Source: Kryptolebias marmoratus (taxonomy: Eukaryota > Chordata > Actinopteri > Cyprinodontiformes > Rivulidae). Taken from it: a stretch of 64,000 nt of DNA. Shown piece by piece: positions 47,896-63,124 of the stretch; within the stretch, counting starts at the first letter, position 1, and every line of letters begins with the position of its first letter. A program made the position numbers and the translations under genes. The DNA lies in assembly GCF_001649575.2 (NCBI RefSeq), contig NC_051434.1:5101460-5165459 (forward strand). Reading direction: 5' to 3'. Under the pieces are notes generated by a model. That model was not told the origin of the DNA. It worked only from the letters and a program-made list of their open reading frames with translations, and ran no database searches.

Positions 47896-48846
47896 CAGGT
47901 AGCAACATGTGTGCTGCAGTTTCCACCCCAGCACGCCTGCTGCACAGTCAGAGTTGCCAAAGCAACCGGGCGGGGCCCTTATTGCTGCAACACACCGCAC
48001 CTCCTTTGTCCTCATGGTTATAGGTACAGACAGGCAGACAGAGGGGGGAGGCAGGTGGACGGGGTGTCAGAGTCCACTCATAAACTCATCAGGTGTGGAG
48101 CAGGTGCCTGTGTTTGTCCTGAACCCGTCTCACCCACCTCGCCTGTCTCTCCTCACCTGGCGGTCGACGGGCTGAGCTGCTCTGCCGTAAGTCTGTTCGG
48201 TTTTACTCCCCTCTCTCTCTCTGTCTGAACTCTCCACGTTCTTTTCCTCTCCTCTCAGATCGAACCTTTACTTTGTGGTTCTGCCTCCGTCGGCCCCTCG
48301 GCTGTAAACGGGTTCTGTCAGGTCAGGGTTCTGCCAGCGCAGGTTCCTGCAGCAGTTTGACACAACGGAGGCACAGGCGTCTGAACGAGGTTTGTTTGGT
48401 TCAAGTGAAGTAAAACATTTTAAACTGTTCAGCATCGTGTCAACAGGTTCAGCCTGTTTCAGCTGCTTCCACTTTTAGCACTCTGTCGTTATTACAGACG
48501 ATCCCGGCAGGATTAGCTCTGCTCTTTATCACTGAATGCATGAGTCTGCACCACAAACTGATTCTGCCACATAAACAGAATTTGTTCCAGATTTATTCGA
48601 CATTGCCGTACTTCTGCTGCTGACAGTTAACCTCTGTCAGATTTGCATGTTTTCTGTTTGTTTATTGAAAACAGTTTTAAAAGGTGACTCTGTGGCGACC
48701 GGCGGCGGTTTGGTTCTGCCTGATTTGACTGTAGCTTCTTCTCTAATCGACTAAATCAGGGTGAAGTGTCACAAGTGTCGTTTGAATACAGACTCACACT
48801 AAAGCTGTACGGCGGTACATTCAGGACGGCTGCTGTCAGGAACAAC
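46696..48846. promoter_or_regulatory. Divergent psmb4/bnipl intergenic and promoter region
   Basis: Just upstream of psmb4 the sequence GACGGAAGTGACG (46709-46721) has the look of an ETS/CRE-type housekeeping promoter. The middle is AT-rich with no gene. (CA)n lies at 47864-47891. Near 48186 GCC|GTAAGTC could end a non-coding bnipl exon, and the coding exon follows an acceptor-like GCTGTCAG at 48831-48838. These bnipl assignments are inference. Confidence 0.4.
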
Positions 48847-52920
<4,074 letters not shown>

Positions 52921-55714
52921 AGCTCAGGTGATGCCGGGCTGTGAACACTGGGAACAGCCGCCTGAAACAGGAAGTGCGTCGCCTTTAAAGACTCTGAGTC
53001 TGTGACCCGGACAGCATCGGACGGCCGTGGAGACTTTACATCTTAGAAAAAAAACAGTGTTGGTGGAGACTCTGGTCCCAGACATTTACCTTTAAAGACA
53101 ATTCAACTTGGTATCTTGCATTTCGAAAAGAAAAAATTTAAACAAGTAAAGAACCCGAGCTGCTTGATTTCAATTTGTTTCATTTATTTTTTATTAATAG
53201 AGCCTAGCTTATGAGGAACATTTCATCAAAGATGCCGTGGATTATAGGGATTGTTGTGAAAATACTGGACATTTATTCCACACAGAGTTTTGTTTTTTCC
53301 AACTACACAAGTCAAGCAGGTCATAAAAATATACAGTCTCTCCTGCTCAAACCGTTTTATTTCAATGACAGATGAAATCTTTTGAATTGTCAAAAGGATC
53401 TTAATATTGTTGCACCTTTTTTAAAGGTTGTTGCGACCTGGTGAAGGTTTTTAAAACTTGTCCTGTTTCTGCACTTTCAGTATTTTCAGCTCATCTTCTT
53501 GCCTGAACGAGTCATCGCTTATTTTTTTCTGCTGAATAAAATTCAAGTGGTTTACTAACGTGATGTTTTAACTTTCTGAGAAGCACCTTTTTTTAACAAT
53601 TTATTCCCATTTCGTCGAGTTTTCTTTTAAATATCATCTTCCTAAGTGCAGTCATTAAACTAAATAATGTAGTTTTGAAGGATTTGTACACAGAAATATA
53701 TTCTGCAGACTCTACTGCAAAAAGATTCATCTATTTATTTGTGGGGTTGTGTGAAGTAGCTGAGAGTAGTCAGTATCTTATTTTCAGTAGACAGCAGTCA
53801 GAGCGATCTCAGTATGGTGAACCAGAGAGAAATTCTCAAGGAAGGAGTCAAATTTACAAATATTCAAAGCGGAACCATTTTAAGAGTGAATTTCCACTAT
53901 TTTGAATCATTCAAACCTCAAAGTTTTCTCAGCAATTTGTTTTCTTTTTGCCTTAAAGACTCAAAGGGGTGTGTACTAAAAAGAAAACTCTCTGTGGAGT
54001 TTCTGTAAGAAAGAATTTAAAATGCCTTTATTTTGTGAAGGTAAAGATATTAAAACATTTGACCAAAGCATTGCAACGTTTTAACATTTTTGCCATGTAA
54101 AAGTCTCAGTTATGTAAGACCCAGCAGCGCCTCTAAATCCTCGGTCTTCACTCCCAAACAAACAGTTCTCTCTTTGTATAAACTCGGTAGATATGGAAGA
54201 ATGTTGTATTTGCTTTTATAATCACTCAGTTTTACAGTTTATTGCTTTGGAGTTGGACTGGTGGAACTGCACGTCGCGACTAATCGGTGTCAGGATATAT
54301 TCAGCTACAGTTTTGCTTGGTTGAGAAATAGTTGCCAACGTAAACAAGTTTCAAGTTAAAGCAAGGAGGTACAAAAACATTCAATATCTCCTGAATGTCC
54401 AGAGAAGTTTGTAGTTTTAGTCATTCCAGAGAGTGGAAACTGAAACTGAAACTCACAGTGAGAATTTCTCCTTGATTCTGGAAAATAAGATCACTCTGAC
54501 TGAAGTCCTGCAGGTAAGACACTGACTGCACATAACTAGGGATGGGCAGTGATTTCCGAATACTTGTAGTCCAGTTAAAAGGAAGAATTAATGTGACTGT
54601 GATGACCAAATTCTATTTATTTCATAGTTTATTTTGAAAGGGCTGTCAGGTGGAAACAGGGGTCATGGGTCATCTGAATAATTAACAACAAATTCAAAGA
54701 GCGTTTCTGCTTAAAATGCCCATTCAGGAAAAAAAATTTGTAGTTTTAAGTTGGTTTTATTGGAGGTTATATGTATTTCAGTAGAATGTGGTGTGTCCTT
54801 ATCTTTGTTTCTCAGAATGCTTTGAATAATTCAGATTTTCCAGCTTGCTGTGCCTCAGCAGGTTGATTTTACTGCGACCTTCATTCTCTGAGAGCTAACT
54901 GATCTGATAGAAACATCGGGGTGAGCTGCGTGTGACCACCTTCGGTATTTGTGCAGGAGAAGGAACACTGAGGTCATTTATAAAGAACAGGAAAACCTAT
55001 TATTGTATGTGGGTGTCTGCTTTCAGCAAGGGTTCGCCATCCCATTGTAAGGACGACTGAGGTTTCTACAAAACCGTGAAGACGGATCGCCGATGAGTCA
55101 ACGTTGGAGAAAGGTTACAGTAACGTTAAAATCACTGTGAGGGATTTTAATATTCTCTGTCACAAACCTGTGTGTGTGTGTGTGTGTGTGTGTTTGAACT
55201 CAGGATATGCAGTTGAACAGGAAGGAAGTGAGTAGCTGCTGAGGAAACTCCACAAACAGGAACACAAAGCAGAGCGTGTGTGAGTTTCAGTCCAATTCAA
55301 CTGGATCTGCTGCTGAATTGGACTGAAACGCAAAGAAACTGTTATTGTTTAGTTTTTTTTTGTTTTTTTACTGGATTTGTTCCTCTTTTTACAGGGTTCT
55401 ATGTCTGAAGAGCACATAACAGGAACCTGAAAATAGAGAACAAACTATAGGAACGATTCTTAGATTTAGTTACCAAACTGGCTGTAGAGGTTTCCTCTAA
55501 TAGAGCTCGTGGAAACGCAACGATTTTCCCCGATTTACACAGCAGTAATCAGGAGGGAGGTTTGGTGTTTTGCCTAAAGCAGGACTGGAGATCAAACCCC
55601 AGCATTAAAGTTCAAAGACAGTTTCTCCTTCGTTTCTACCTTTATACTTTAGTCTGCAGGGCTTGTGTTTTGGTTTCTCGTGTCTCCGGCTTTCTTCATT
55701 GTCACTCGCTGCCA
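52921..55714. other. bnipl 3' UTR and intergenic sequence
   Basis: Plus-strand AATAAA at about 53534-53540 is a plausible bnipl polyadenylation signal, giving a 3' UTR of about 620 bases. From 53.6 to 55.7 kb I see no exon. (TG)n lies at 55169-55193. Confidence 0.45.
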
Positions 55715-55719
55715 GAGGT

Positions 55720-55955
55720 GAAGACATTAATGTTTTTGCCTTCGCCTGTTAGCAAAATATCTCTTGAATCACCAAACAGACTTTAATGAAATCTTCAGAC
55801 TGAGTTCATGAACACAACTTATTAACTTCTGGAGTCAGTCCAAGTCAAGATGGTCGCCACAGCCAATTGGCCTTTGCCATCAGAAACGTGGCTTCAACCC
55901 AGTCAGTTTACAGATATTGAGCTAAAGTTTGATGTGGTAGTAGCTTTGTTATTAT
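55720..55955 (+). repeat. Unclassified dispersed repeat A, copy 1
   Basis: Shares with 57490-57790 the ordered phrases AATGTTTTTGCCT, CTGTTAGCAAAATATCTC, AGATTTTAATGAAA-like, TCAAGATGGTCGCC-like, CAGATATTGAGCTAAA and TGGTAGTAGCT. I recall this family as common in teleost genomes. The open frames within it are short and not protein-like. Confidence 0.75.
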
Positions 55956-55959
55956 CTCT

Positions 55960-56400
55960 ATGCTTACCAGGTACACACTGGGTACTTAAATGGTTTGAAC
56001 AAGTAAGGTACCTAGTACCTACGGCAGGGGTGGCCAACCCTGGTCCTGGAGGGCCACCATCCTGCATGTTTTACTTGTTTCTCTGCTCCAACACACCTGT
56101 TTTGAATCAATGGGTGATTAACAGGCTTCTGCAGAACATGAAGAGGTGATTTAACCACTGAATCAGGTGTGTTGGAGCAGAGAACAAGTAAAACATGCAG
56201 GACAGTGGCATTCGAGGACCAGGATCAGCCACCCCTGATCTACAGGGACCAGGCTGTATCATGAAGGGACTTTTTACCGTGTACTTACAGGATATATACC
56301 TCATCCATACTTGGTACTTACCAGATATGTACCAGGTACTTTAGTTGTATTTACAGGGTACGTACCGGTTATTTACGAGCACCGGGCTGTTTTATACAGT
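55960..56400. repeat. TACCAGGTA-type dispersed repeat, copy 4, split by a MITE
   Basis: TACCAGGTAC units at 55966-56024 and GGCTGTATC plus TACTTACCAGATATGTACCAGGTA units at 56249-56345, ending CCGGGCTGTTTTATAC. A palindromic element (56025-56237) interrupts it. Confidence 0.7.
56025..56237. mobile_element. Palindromic hAT-like MITE, copy 1
   Basis: Terminal inverted repeats start CAGGGGTGGCCAA and end in TCAGCCACCCCTG. The arms are extended palindromes (CTGGTCCTGGAGGGCC... / ...CATGCAGGAC). Flanking 8-base direct repeats match at six of eight positions (ACCTACGG / ATCTACAG), as expected of an old hAT insertion. No coding capacity. Confidence 0.8.
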
Positions 56401-56509
56401 TACCCTGTCATTACAGGCTACAGATTATAGATTTTTACCAGATATTTTAAAAGTAGAAGCCAACAAAGGCAGTTTGATGCTTTGGACAATGTTCTGCTGG
56501 GAACCTTGG

Positions 56510-56700
56510 GTTCTGCCATCCATCCATTCATCCATTTTCTTTACTTGCTTCTTCTTTCCGGGTCGCAGGAAGCTGGTGCCTATCTCCAGCTATCACTGTG
56601 CGAGAGACGGGGGACACCCTGGACAGGTCGCAAGTCCATCACTGGGACACACAGAGACAAATCAGACAATTCACTCTCTCACTCACGCCTAATGACAGTT
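56510..56700. repeat. Dispersed teleost repeat with CCATCCATTCATCCA end
   Basis: The order ATCCATCCATTCATCCATTTTC, GGGTCGCAGGAAGCTGGTGCC, GGGGACACCCTGGACAGGTCGC, CAGTCCATC-like, CACACAGAGACAAA and CTAATGACAGTTTGGAG is one I recall from a widespread interspersed repeat of fish genomes (SINE-like; class uncertain). The open frames over it are not genes. Confidence 0.65.
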
Positions 56701-56734
56701 TGGAGTTTTCAGCCATTCATGCAGATGTTATTTT

Positions 56735-56850
56735 GACACATACCAGAGGTGCATGTACTCCTTGATGGCGGTGGACACTTTCAGCAGGATAATTCGCCCT
56801 CAAACACAAGAAAAATGGTCAAAATGCTTTGAGGAACATTTCCCAACCCT
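56735..56850 (+). mobile_element. Relic of a Tc1/mariner-type transposase
   Basis: Plus-strand 56761-56829 reads LDGGGHFQQDNSPSN...KMVKML then a stop. GG-FQQDN-P resembles the block around the second catalytic Asp of Tc1-like DDE transposases. The fragment is short, stops in frame, and has no terminal repeats recognised nearby. Confidence 0.5.
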
Positions 56851-57489
56851 TTTGTGTTTTTCTACTCAGTGCTGAGAAAAAACTGAACAATAATCCAGAT
56901 GCATGTTACACAGAAAGGTCTGCTGGCTCTGGTTATAGGGATACAAACACATAAATCACTGTTTAGTCATCATATACTTCTGAGCTTTGTTCTCTTTTTT
57001 TCCCACCATAATGGGTGATTTCCTAAGCACTGGGTCATTTTCTAATAAAACTTTTAAACGGTGATGTTCTGCTGCTGGAACATTGAGAACTTCTGAAATC
57101 GTGTGCATGTGTTTCCCCACACGCTCTGCAGCAAACAAGCCACCAGCAACCACGTCTTTAATTTTTCCACTTGTGTTGTTTCCCCCCCTTCCTCTGCGCT
57201 GGTCTCGGGTTGCCGCGGCAACGCGCAGTTTAACCACCATTATTAGAGCTCTGTGGTCTCTGCACAGCTGCTTGTAATAAAACGTGATCCTGGAGGGTGA
57301 CACGGCGCTCGAACCGGGTCAAACATGGAGACAAAACCCCGCCGTTCTTGATTCTTTTTATCTGCTTTGCTTTTGTTTTCCTGCTGAAAAACTATTGATG
57401 ATAAGAACATAATCTGTACACAATCATACTTACAAAGTTACATTAAAATTTGCAGCCCATTCTTGTGCTTTTAATCATTTTAATCGCCT

Positions 57490-57790
57490 GCTGCTGAAAG
57501 CTGAGGGCGGATGATAATGTTTTTGCCTCTGTCTGTGTGTGCACATGTTTGTGGACATGTCTGTTAGCAAAATATCTCATGAACCACCGGGCAGATTTTG
57601 ATGAAACTTTTAGAAATTAATCATTGGATGTTTGTCTACAAACCATAAACATTTGAGGTCAATTTAAATCAAGATAGTTGCTACAGTTAATCGACGGTGG
57701 CGAGCACAAAATGGCTATAACTCAGTCTGTTTCACAGATACTGAGCTAAAATTTCACGTGGTAGTAGCTGAGAGTCATCTCGTGACATTG
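57490..57790 (+). repeat. Unclassified dispersed repeat A, copy 2
   Basis: Fuller copy of the element at 55720-55955, beginning GGCGGATGATAATGTTTTTGCC and running through TTAGCAAAATATCTCATGAACCACC to AATTTCACGTGGTAGTAGCTGAGAGTCAT. The two copies are in the same orientation about 1.8 kb apart. Confidence 0.75.
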
Positions 57791-59500
57791 CATGAGCTTC
57801 TACGTAACGTTATTTTCAAGGTTTGATCAAAACAGCTCCAACAGAAGATGATCTTAGTCTAAAACTGGAATGAAAGGTAGCGGGTTATATGCATTCCTTT
57901 AACGAATGTTAGGTCTTTAATTATTGCTGGTAAACTCAATCTTAATGATTTTAAATGATCAAACATGTCATCATCCTTGACAAACACTGCCTTTATTTTA
58001 AAATGTTATAAAAGTCTTAACACTGCGGCATCTTTTTAAAATGTTATACCCAAAGCTGTTTTCACCGTTCAGATCATCGCAGCTTTTGTTCACTCTTTTC
58101 TGCATTTTTAATAAACTCTTAGCTCTCGCGGAAAGAAAACAGCAGATTTATTCGACCATCTTGAGACACTTATTACATAAGAAGAAGAAAGTCAATCTGT
58201 GTTTCTGTTTCTGCCAAGGAGGCAGAACAAAACCCGAAGCAGCAAATACAAGAAGCTAAATCCAGGAATCAGAACCGGAAAACCAGCGAGTTTTCATCCT
58301 GAAGTCTGCCCCTCTTTCCATCTTTAGGTGAGACTGAAGGGGAAAGTGTTTTCCAGTGTTGTTGGACTGAAGGCAGAGATGGGAATCAGACAAGAAGAGG
58401 AAGGGGAAGGGAGAAACTCTGGTTGAGATAAACAAGAGGAACTACACTTTGAGTTTCCAAGAATGATGCAGGCCGAGCCAACAGGTCGACAGAAACATAA
58501 ACCTGAAGGCCTCCTCTTCTCCGCACACAGACCCGAAGAGGCAGACATATGGTGTCCAAATGGTAACTAAGCCATTAATAAAAGTCTTGAAATCCTGTTT
58601 TACAGAAGCCTAAACTATCTGAACTATTCCTGGCATCCGTGGTGTGAGCTTTGTTTGAAACATATTTCTGTAAACTCTTCACCTGAAACATAAATTATAT
58701 GTATTTAAGGAATTTTTAAGGTCTGAACAGGAATCTGGGATAAGCCTGGATTGGGGAAAAAAATAATAAAATACATAGATGTGAGGAGCTGTAATAGAGA
58801 CGAAGGAAAGAATGTTCAAAACTCCCACACTGTGAGGAGTCATGTGAACACATCATGACCAGAAGCAGCAGCCGCTCAGATTTTCCTGAAACAGAAACTC
58901 AGCATCTTAGGTGTCGACCGCAGGGAGGACGTGGACGGTCGTGGTGACCGAGGAGGAAGGGGGGGACACCGTGAGTCAGCAGTTTCCATGGTAACCGTCA
59001 GGATGGATTTCCCCCGAGTAAGTTAGCAGAGCTCAGGCAACATGTTCACGCACAGTTTTAGACCATTTTTTCCTTTTAGAAGTGATAAAAATCAACCTGT
59101 GAGTGCAAAAAGAATAAATATTTGGATCTGTGGTGCAATTTCTCTTCTTCACTCCGTCCTTGATTAAATTATTTCTGTCAAAAACACCAGAAAGAAATCC
59201 AGAGGTTATAGTCTGGACTTCAGCGCCCACTGAAGTTTAATTTTCTGATTATTTATGAGGTTTAGTAATGTAAAAAATGTACAAACTCACTTGTTTTTGG
59301 TCTCTTTATCTTTACCATCATAAAAGTCTGACTTTTAAAAACAAAATATAACATTTACATAAAATAATGCGCAATAATTTTGTTTGACTTACTTAAATTA
59401 GTTGTTTGTGAACTTATCAGTAGAATATTAACATTTTTATTTTTACAAAATGCTGAAATTATTATTCATCGTAAAAGAAATAGTTGGGAAAACTTCACGT
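57791..59500. other. Intergenic sequence without recognised features
   Basis: No exon, RNA gene or familiar repeat was recognised on either strand between repeat A copy 2 and the presumed 3' end of cdc42se1. Confidence 0.4.
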
Positions 59501-60191
59501 TATCGCTTTCTTTATTTCAAGCTTTCATTTAATACTTAGCACAAAGGGTTCTTAAACATTTCAGCTCCACAATATCCTAAAGTGTTCAGACTTTTTTTTT
59601 TTATGCAGTAAATAATTTCATAAAAACACATCCATCCACACATTAACCCAAATATATATAAATCTGAAAAACACTAAATAAGCGAAAAGCTCATTGCGAT
59701 GACGAGACTCGCATCAAGAAACAGCACATTTTAAATCACCCAAAACAGCATAAAGTTACAAATAATACAGATCTGCTTAAAGAACATCCAAGAACTCACA
59801 ATGTGAAGCAGTAAAAACTCTAGATTTTCTACCAGACACAGCATGAAATGTTCGAAACGACAGAGTTTGAAATATCTGAACATAAACTGAGAAACATGAT
59901 GAACAACGCTCCTATTAAAAACAATTTCGTAGCAAAAAAAAGTTTGAAAGTGAAAGATAAAACTTGTACAAAAGTGGGTTGTTTATATTTAAAAGAAACA
60001 CTATGACACAAACACTCACATGTTCCTGTTTCTTGTTTTGTTTGCTGACAGTCTCATGACCTCAGAGCTGGTTTTTATAGTTAGGATCAGATTTACCCTA
60101 AATGTCCTCACACAGTCTATAAACATCATTGGTCCCCAGAACGCACATATATAGGAGCATACACACACACACACACCTCCCCTCCCCCGTT

Positions 60192-60227
<36 letters not shown>

Positions 60228-61954
60228 CTGGTCCAGTGTAGCAGAGCTTTACGGGACTTTCCCGTCTCCTAAAATAAGAGTCTGTCATCATTGAGCACCA
60301 GCAGCGAGGGAGGCCAGACCGAAGCGTCCTGAGAGATGAGGTCCAGTGATGTCATCACCTGTGGTCATGTGACCCCTGAACAACCAAGAGAGCTGAGGAA
60401 CAGCAGAAAACCCCCTAACAGAACCGCGGTGTCATACACCGAAACCAAATACTGAGAACTGAACAGAATAAAGGAATGACGTCTGCCATGGAAGAACTCC
60501 AAGATGAAACTTAGAAACGTCCAAATTAGGTTGTTAAAGTTATTAAAATAAAAGATTTTTTCTAAATTAAAACTGTTTGTAATCCATCAACATCACCTTT
60601 TATATAATATAATTTAATACTGATGAGAGAAACTCTTCAGTAGTTGAACACAACAAGTTTTATTTCTCAGATCCTGAATGTGTTTTTTTGTTTCTGTTTT
60701 AATTATCATAATTTTCTGGTAAAATATAAAAGTAAAACAAAAAGAACTGAGGCATGCTGGGAGATGGAGTCCTAAACCGGAGCCGAAACAAAAACTGATA
60801 GATTTGATGGTCTGGACTCGTGAGAGGATTTTTGTTGGACTGAACTCGTTTTATGTTCTCAGAAAGAGGCTCCGGGGGTTTCGCTGTTGCTCAGGGACAC
60901 TTCAGCAGAGCAAATCGGTAGTTAAAGCCTTTAGCTGGATGTTGGAGAAGAGGCTCAGAGGTTCAGAGTGGAGGAGGTCAGTCAGCTGGTCTGAGTCAAT
61001 TTAACACAATCCTGAAACAGAAAACACACAAAACAGTGGAAAGAGTTTTAAAAAGTCGTCCAAAGTCCTGTCAGAGTGGCATATGGGTATGAAAGAGTTA
61101 AAACGATAGTTCAGATCTTCAGAAATGGAGTTCTGTGAAAATGTTTTGAACAATAACTACCTTTAGTGTTACAGAAAGCTTTTAAAACAACCTCACTTTG
61201 GAGCCAAACTTTGACCGGATTGACGAGCTGACAGCTGGTCCAAGATAATCCAGGACCAAAGTGGATTTAAAACAACATTAACCTCAAAAATATCATAGAG
61301 CTTCTAGCAAAAACGATTTACAATCCCATTAATTTTATGAATTATATGTTGTTGTAAGTGTACAGCTAGCAGCAGCAGCTAGCTGTAACACCTCTGATGC
61401 AGCCTGGTGTCATATTTCTACCAGAATAACTGTGTGATGTCAAACTACCGGCGATGCAAAAGTTTATAAATTATGGTTTTGTTGATAACCTGTGAAACTT
61501 TTGAGATTGGGAATGGTTTCAGAGAACATTAATCTGCTTTGGTCTCGGTTCCACGGCTGTTAGCGCTTCAAGCTAATTAGAAATAAACTCAGTTTCTCCA
61601 AACTGAGGTCGTTAAGAAAGCAGCAGATAAGACATTACATGTTTGGATCGGTGGTGTCTAATTCCTGGTCCTGGAGGGCCACCATCCTGCATGTTTTAGA
61701 TGTTTCTCTGCTCTTCAGCAGGTCTGTAAGTCACTCAGTCACTCACATCAGGTGCGTCAGAGCAGAGAAACATCTAAAACCTGCAGGATGGTGGCCCTCC
61801 AGGACCAGTTCTGGACACCACTGGTTTCCACATAACCCCACTTTAAACGAGCCTAACTTTTATTTAAAAGTCTAGCTACAAAAGAAAAGCGTTTTCCCTC
61901 CTCTGGTGCCGTTATAAAGACGAGACAAAAAGATGTGGTTTGTGTTTTTACCGG
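59500..61954 (-). other. cdc42se1: Probable cdc42se1 3' UTR and flank
   Basis: No coding sequence. Minus-strand AATAAA near 59510-59518 is a candidate distal polyadenylation signal. The region holds (CA)n tracts at 60161-60178 and 60193-60226 next to a GTCCTCACAC/GGTCCCCAG-type sequence, and a palindromic MITE at 61649-61823. Confidence 0.4.
61649..61823. mobile_element. Palindromic hAT-like MITE, copy 2
   Basis: Arms CGGTGGTGTCTAATTCCTGG / CCAGTTCTGGACACCACTG enclose CTGGAGGGCCACCATCCTGC and its inverse, closely related to the element at 56025-56237. The left first base pair is degraded from CAG. Flanking octamers GTTTGGAT / GTTTCCAC agree at five of eight positions. It lies in the likely 3' UTR of cdc42se1 and could fold into a hairpin in the transcript. 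Confidence 0.8.
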
Positions 61955-63124
61955 CTATAACAGGCTGTTCCTGCCGTTGATGTTCGGGCCTTTGGACCTC
62001 ATCTGCTCCTGAACCGACCCGGACTGTGAAACAGGAAACAAACATTTAGACCGTGTGCTACGATGCTAACGACACAGAGAGCCTTTAAAAGCCTCCGCGG
62101 GCAGTAAAAAGAAGTTAACATAAAATAAGGACAATCATAAAAGATTATTATGGAAAATAAAATGAGTCAAAAGCAAAACAAATAATAAAAAACCAGTAGA
62201 TTACATAAAAAACACACACTTCAAGAGCTAAGATAAGATAAATATACAGTATACAAGTACATTTCTACTGTCATAATAGTAAATTTGATTGTTTTTCATA
62301 AGTATTTAAAAATTCTATTTCTATAATTCAAATTCCAATAGAAAAAGGTTAAATTATTATTCAATTTTAGAAATTTTTATAGGTTGAAACTCATAATTAA
62401 TGAAGATTTTACTTCTTTTTTTTTCAAGAAAATTGCAAATGTAATTGCTAATCGTTTTGCCTAATATTATATATCTTTGTGTATTCATGTACAATCACAC
62501 GTTTTAAGTTTTAGGTCCAAAAAATGAAAAGATTTAATTAGATTTTTGTTGCTTTATGATCCGATCCTTGTTTTAGCAGGACGGGGACACACAGATACGG
62601 ACAAGTAAAGGAGACGGTATTTGATGTAAATCAGGGACGTTTGTCGTTGTTTAAAAATGACCTTCGTCACATTTTAGAAAGTCAAACTCCTGAAGGAGAT
62701 TCTGGGCTGTTCGGCTTCAGGGATTCAAGATGATAACGACACTCTGAACGTTCGGTCGATGCAGATGTCCACATACCAGATGTTAGATAAAAAAGCCAAA
62801 ATAGAAGCAGGAAGGATGCAGTGCCACACGGCACTTCCTGACACACACACACACACACACACAGAGCCCCTCTGTTCTCATGCTGGACTGGATTCTGCTC
62901 ATTTCTGTCGACAAGCTTCAGCGTTTCATTTCTACCTTCAGTCTTGGTTCCTGGTCACAAACCGAATTATAAAAACTATGAAACCTTCAGGTAAACATAA
63001 AGGAACTGCGGCGCCTCACCGGCTGCATGCCCTCCGCCATCTCTCCAGAACCGATGTGCGTGAGGTGGATGAAGTTGGTCGGCTCTCCAATCATGCTGCG
63101 ATCGATCTTCCTCCTCCTCTTCTT
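61955..63124 (-). CDS. cdc42se1: CDC42 small effector 1 (SPEC1), last two coding exons
   Basis: Small CRIB-motif protein that binds GTP-bound CDC42 at the plasma membrane and affects actin organisation. Exons in reading order: 63124-63020 (35 codons) and 62023-61955 (23 codons with stop). The first gives [29 protein letters not shown], the basic stretch and CRIB motif (I-x-P..F-x-H-x-x-H-x-G). The second gives [12 protein letters not shown] and ends [14 protein letters not shown] is typical of SE1 rather than SE2. The N-terminal exon with the palmitoylated Cys pair is not found up to 64000, so it lies beyond the window. The intron 62024-63019 contains (CA)n at about 62843-62862. Confidence 0.92.

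Noticed and set aside
56956..57303. 115-codon minus-strand ORF beside the Tc1-like relic
   Set aside because: I could not match it to a known protein. It lies in a repeat-rich gap and has no splice or promoter context. A protein search would settle it; for now it is treated as chance.
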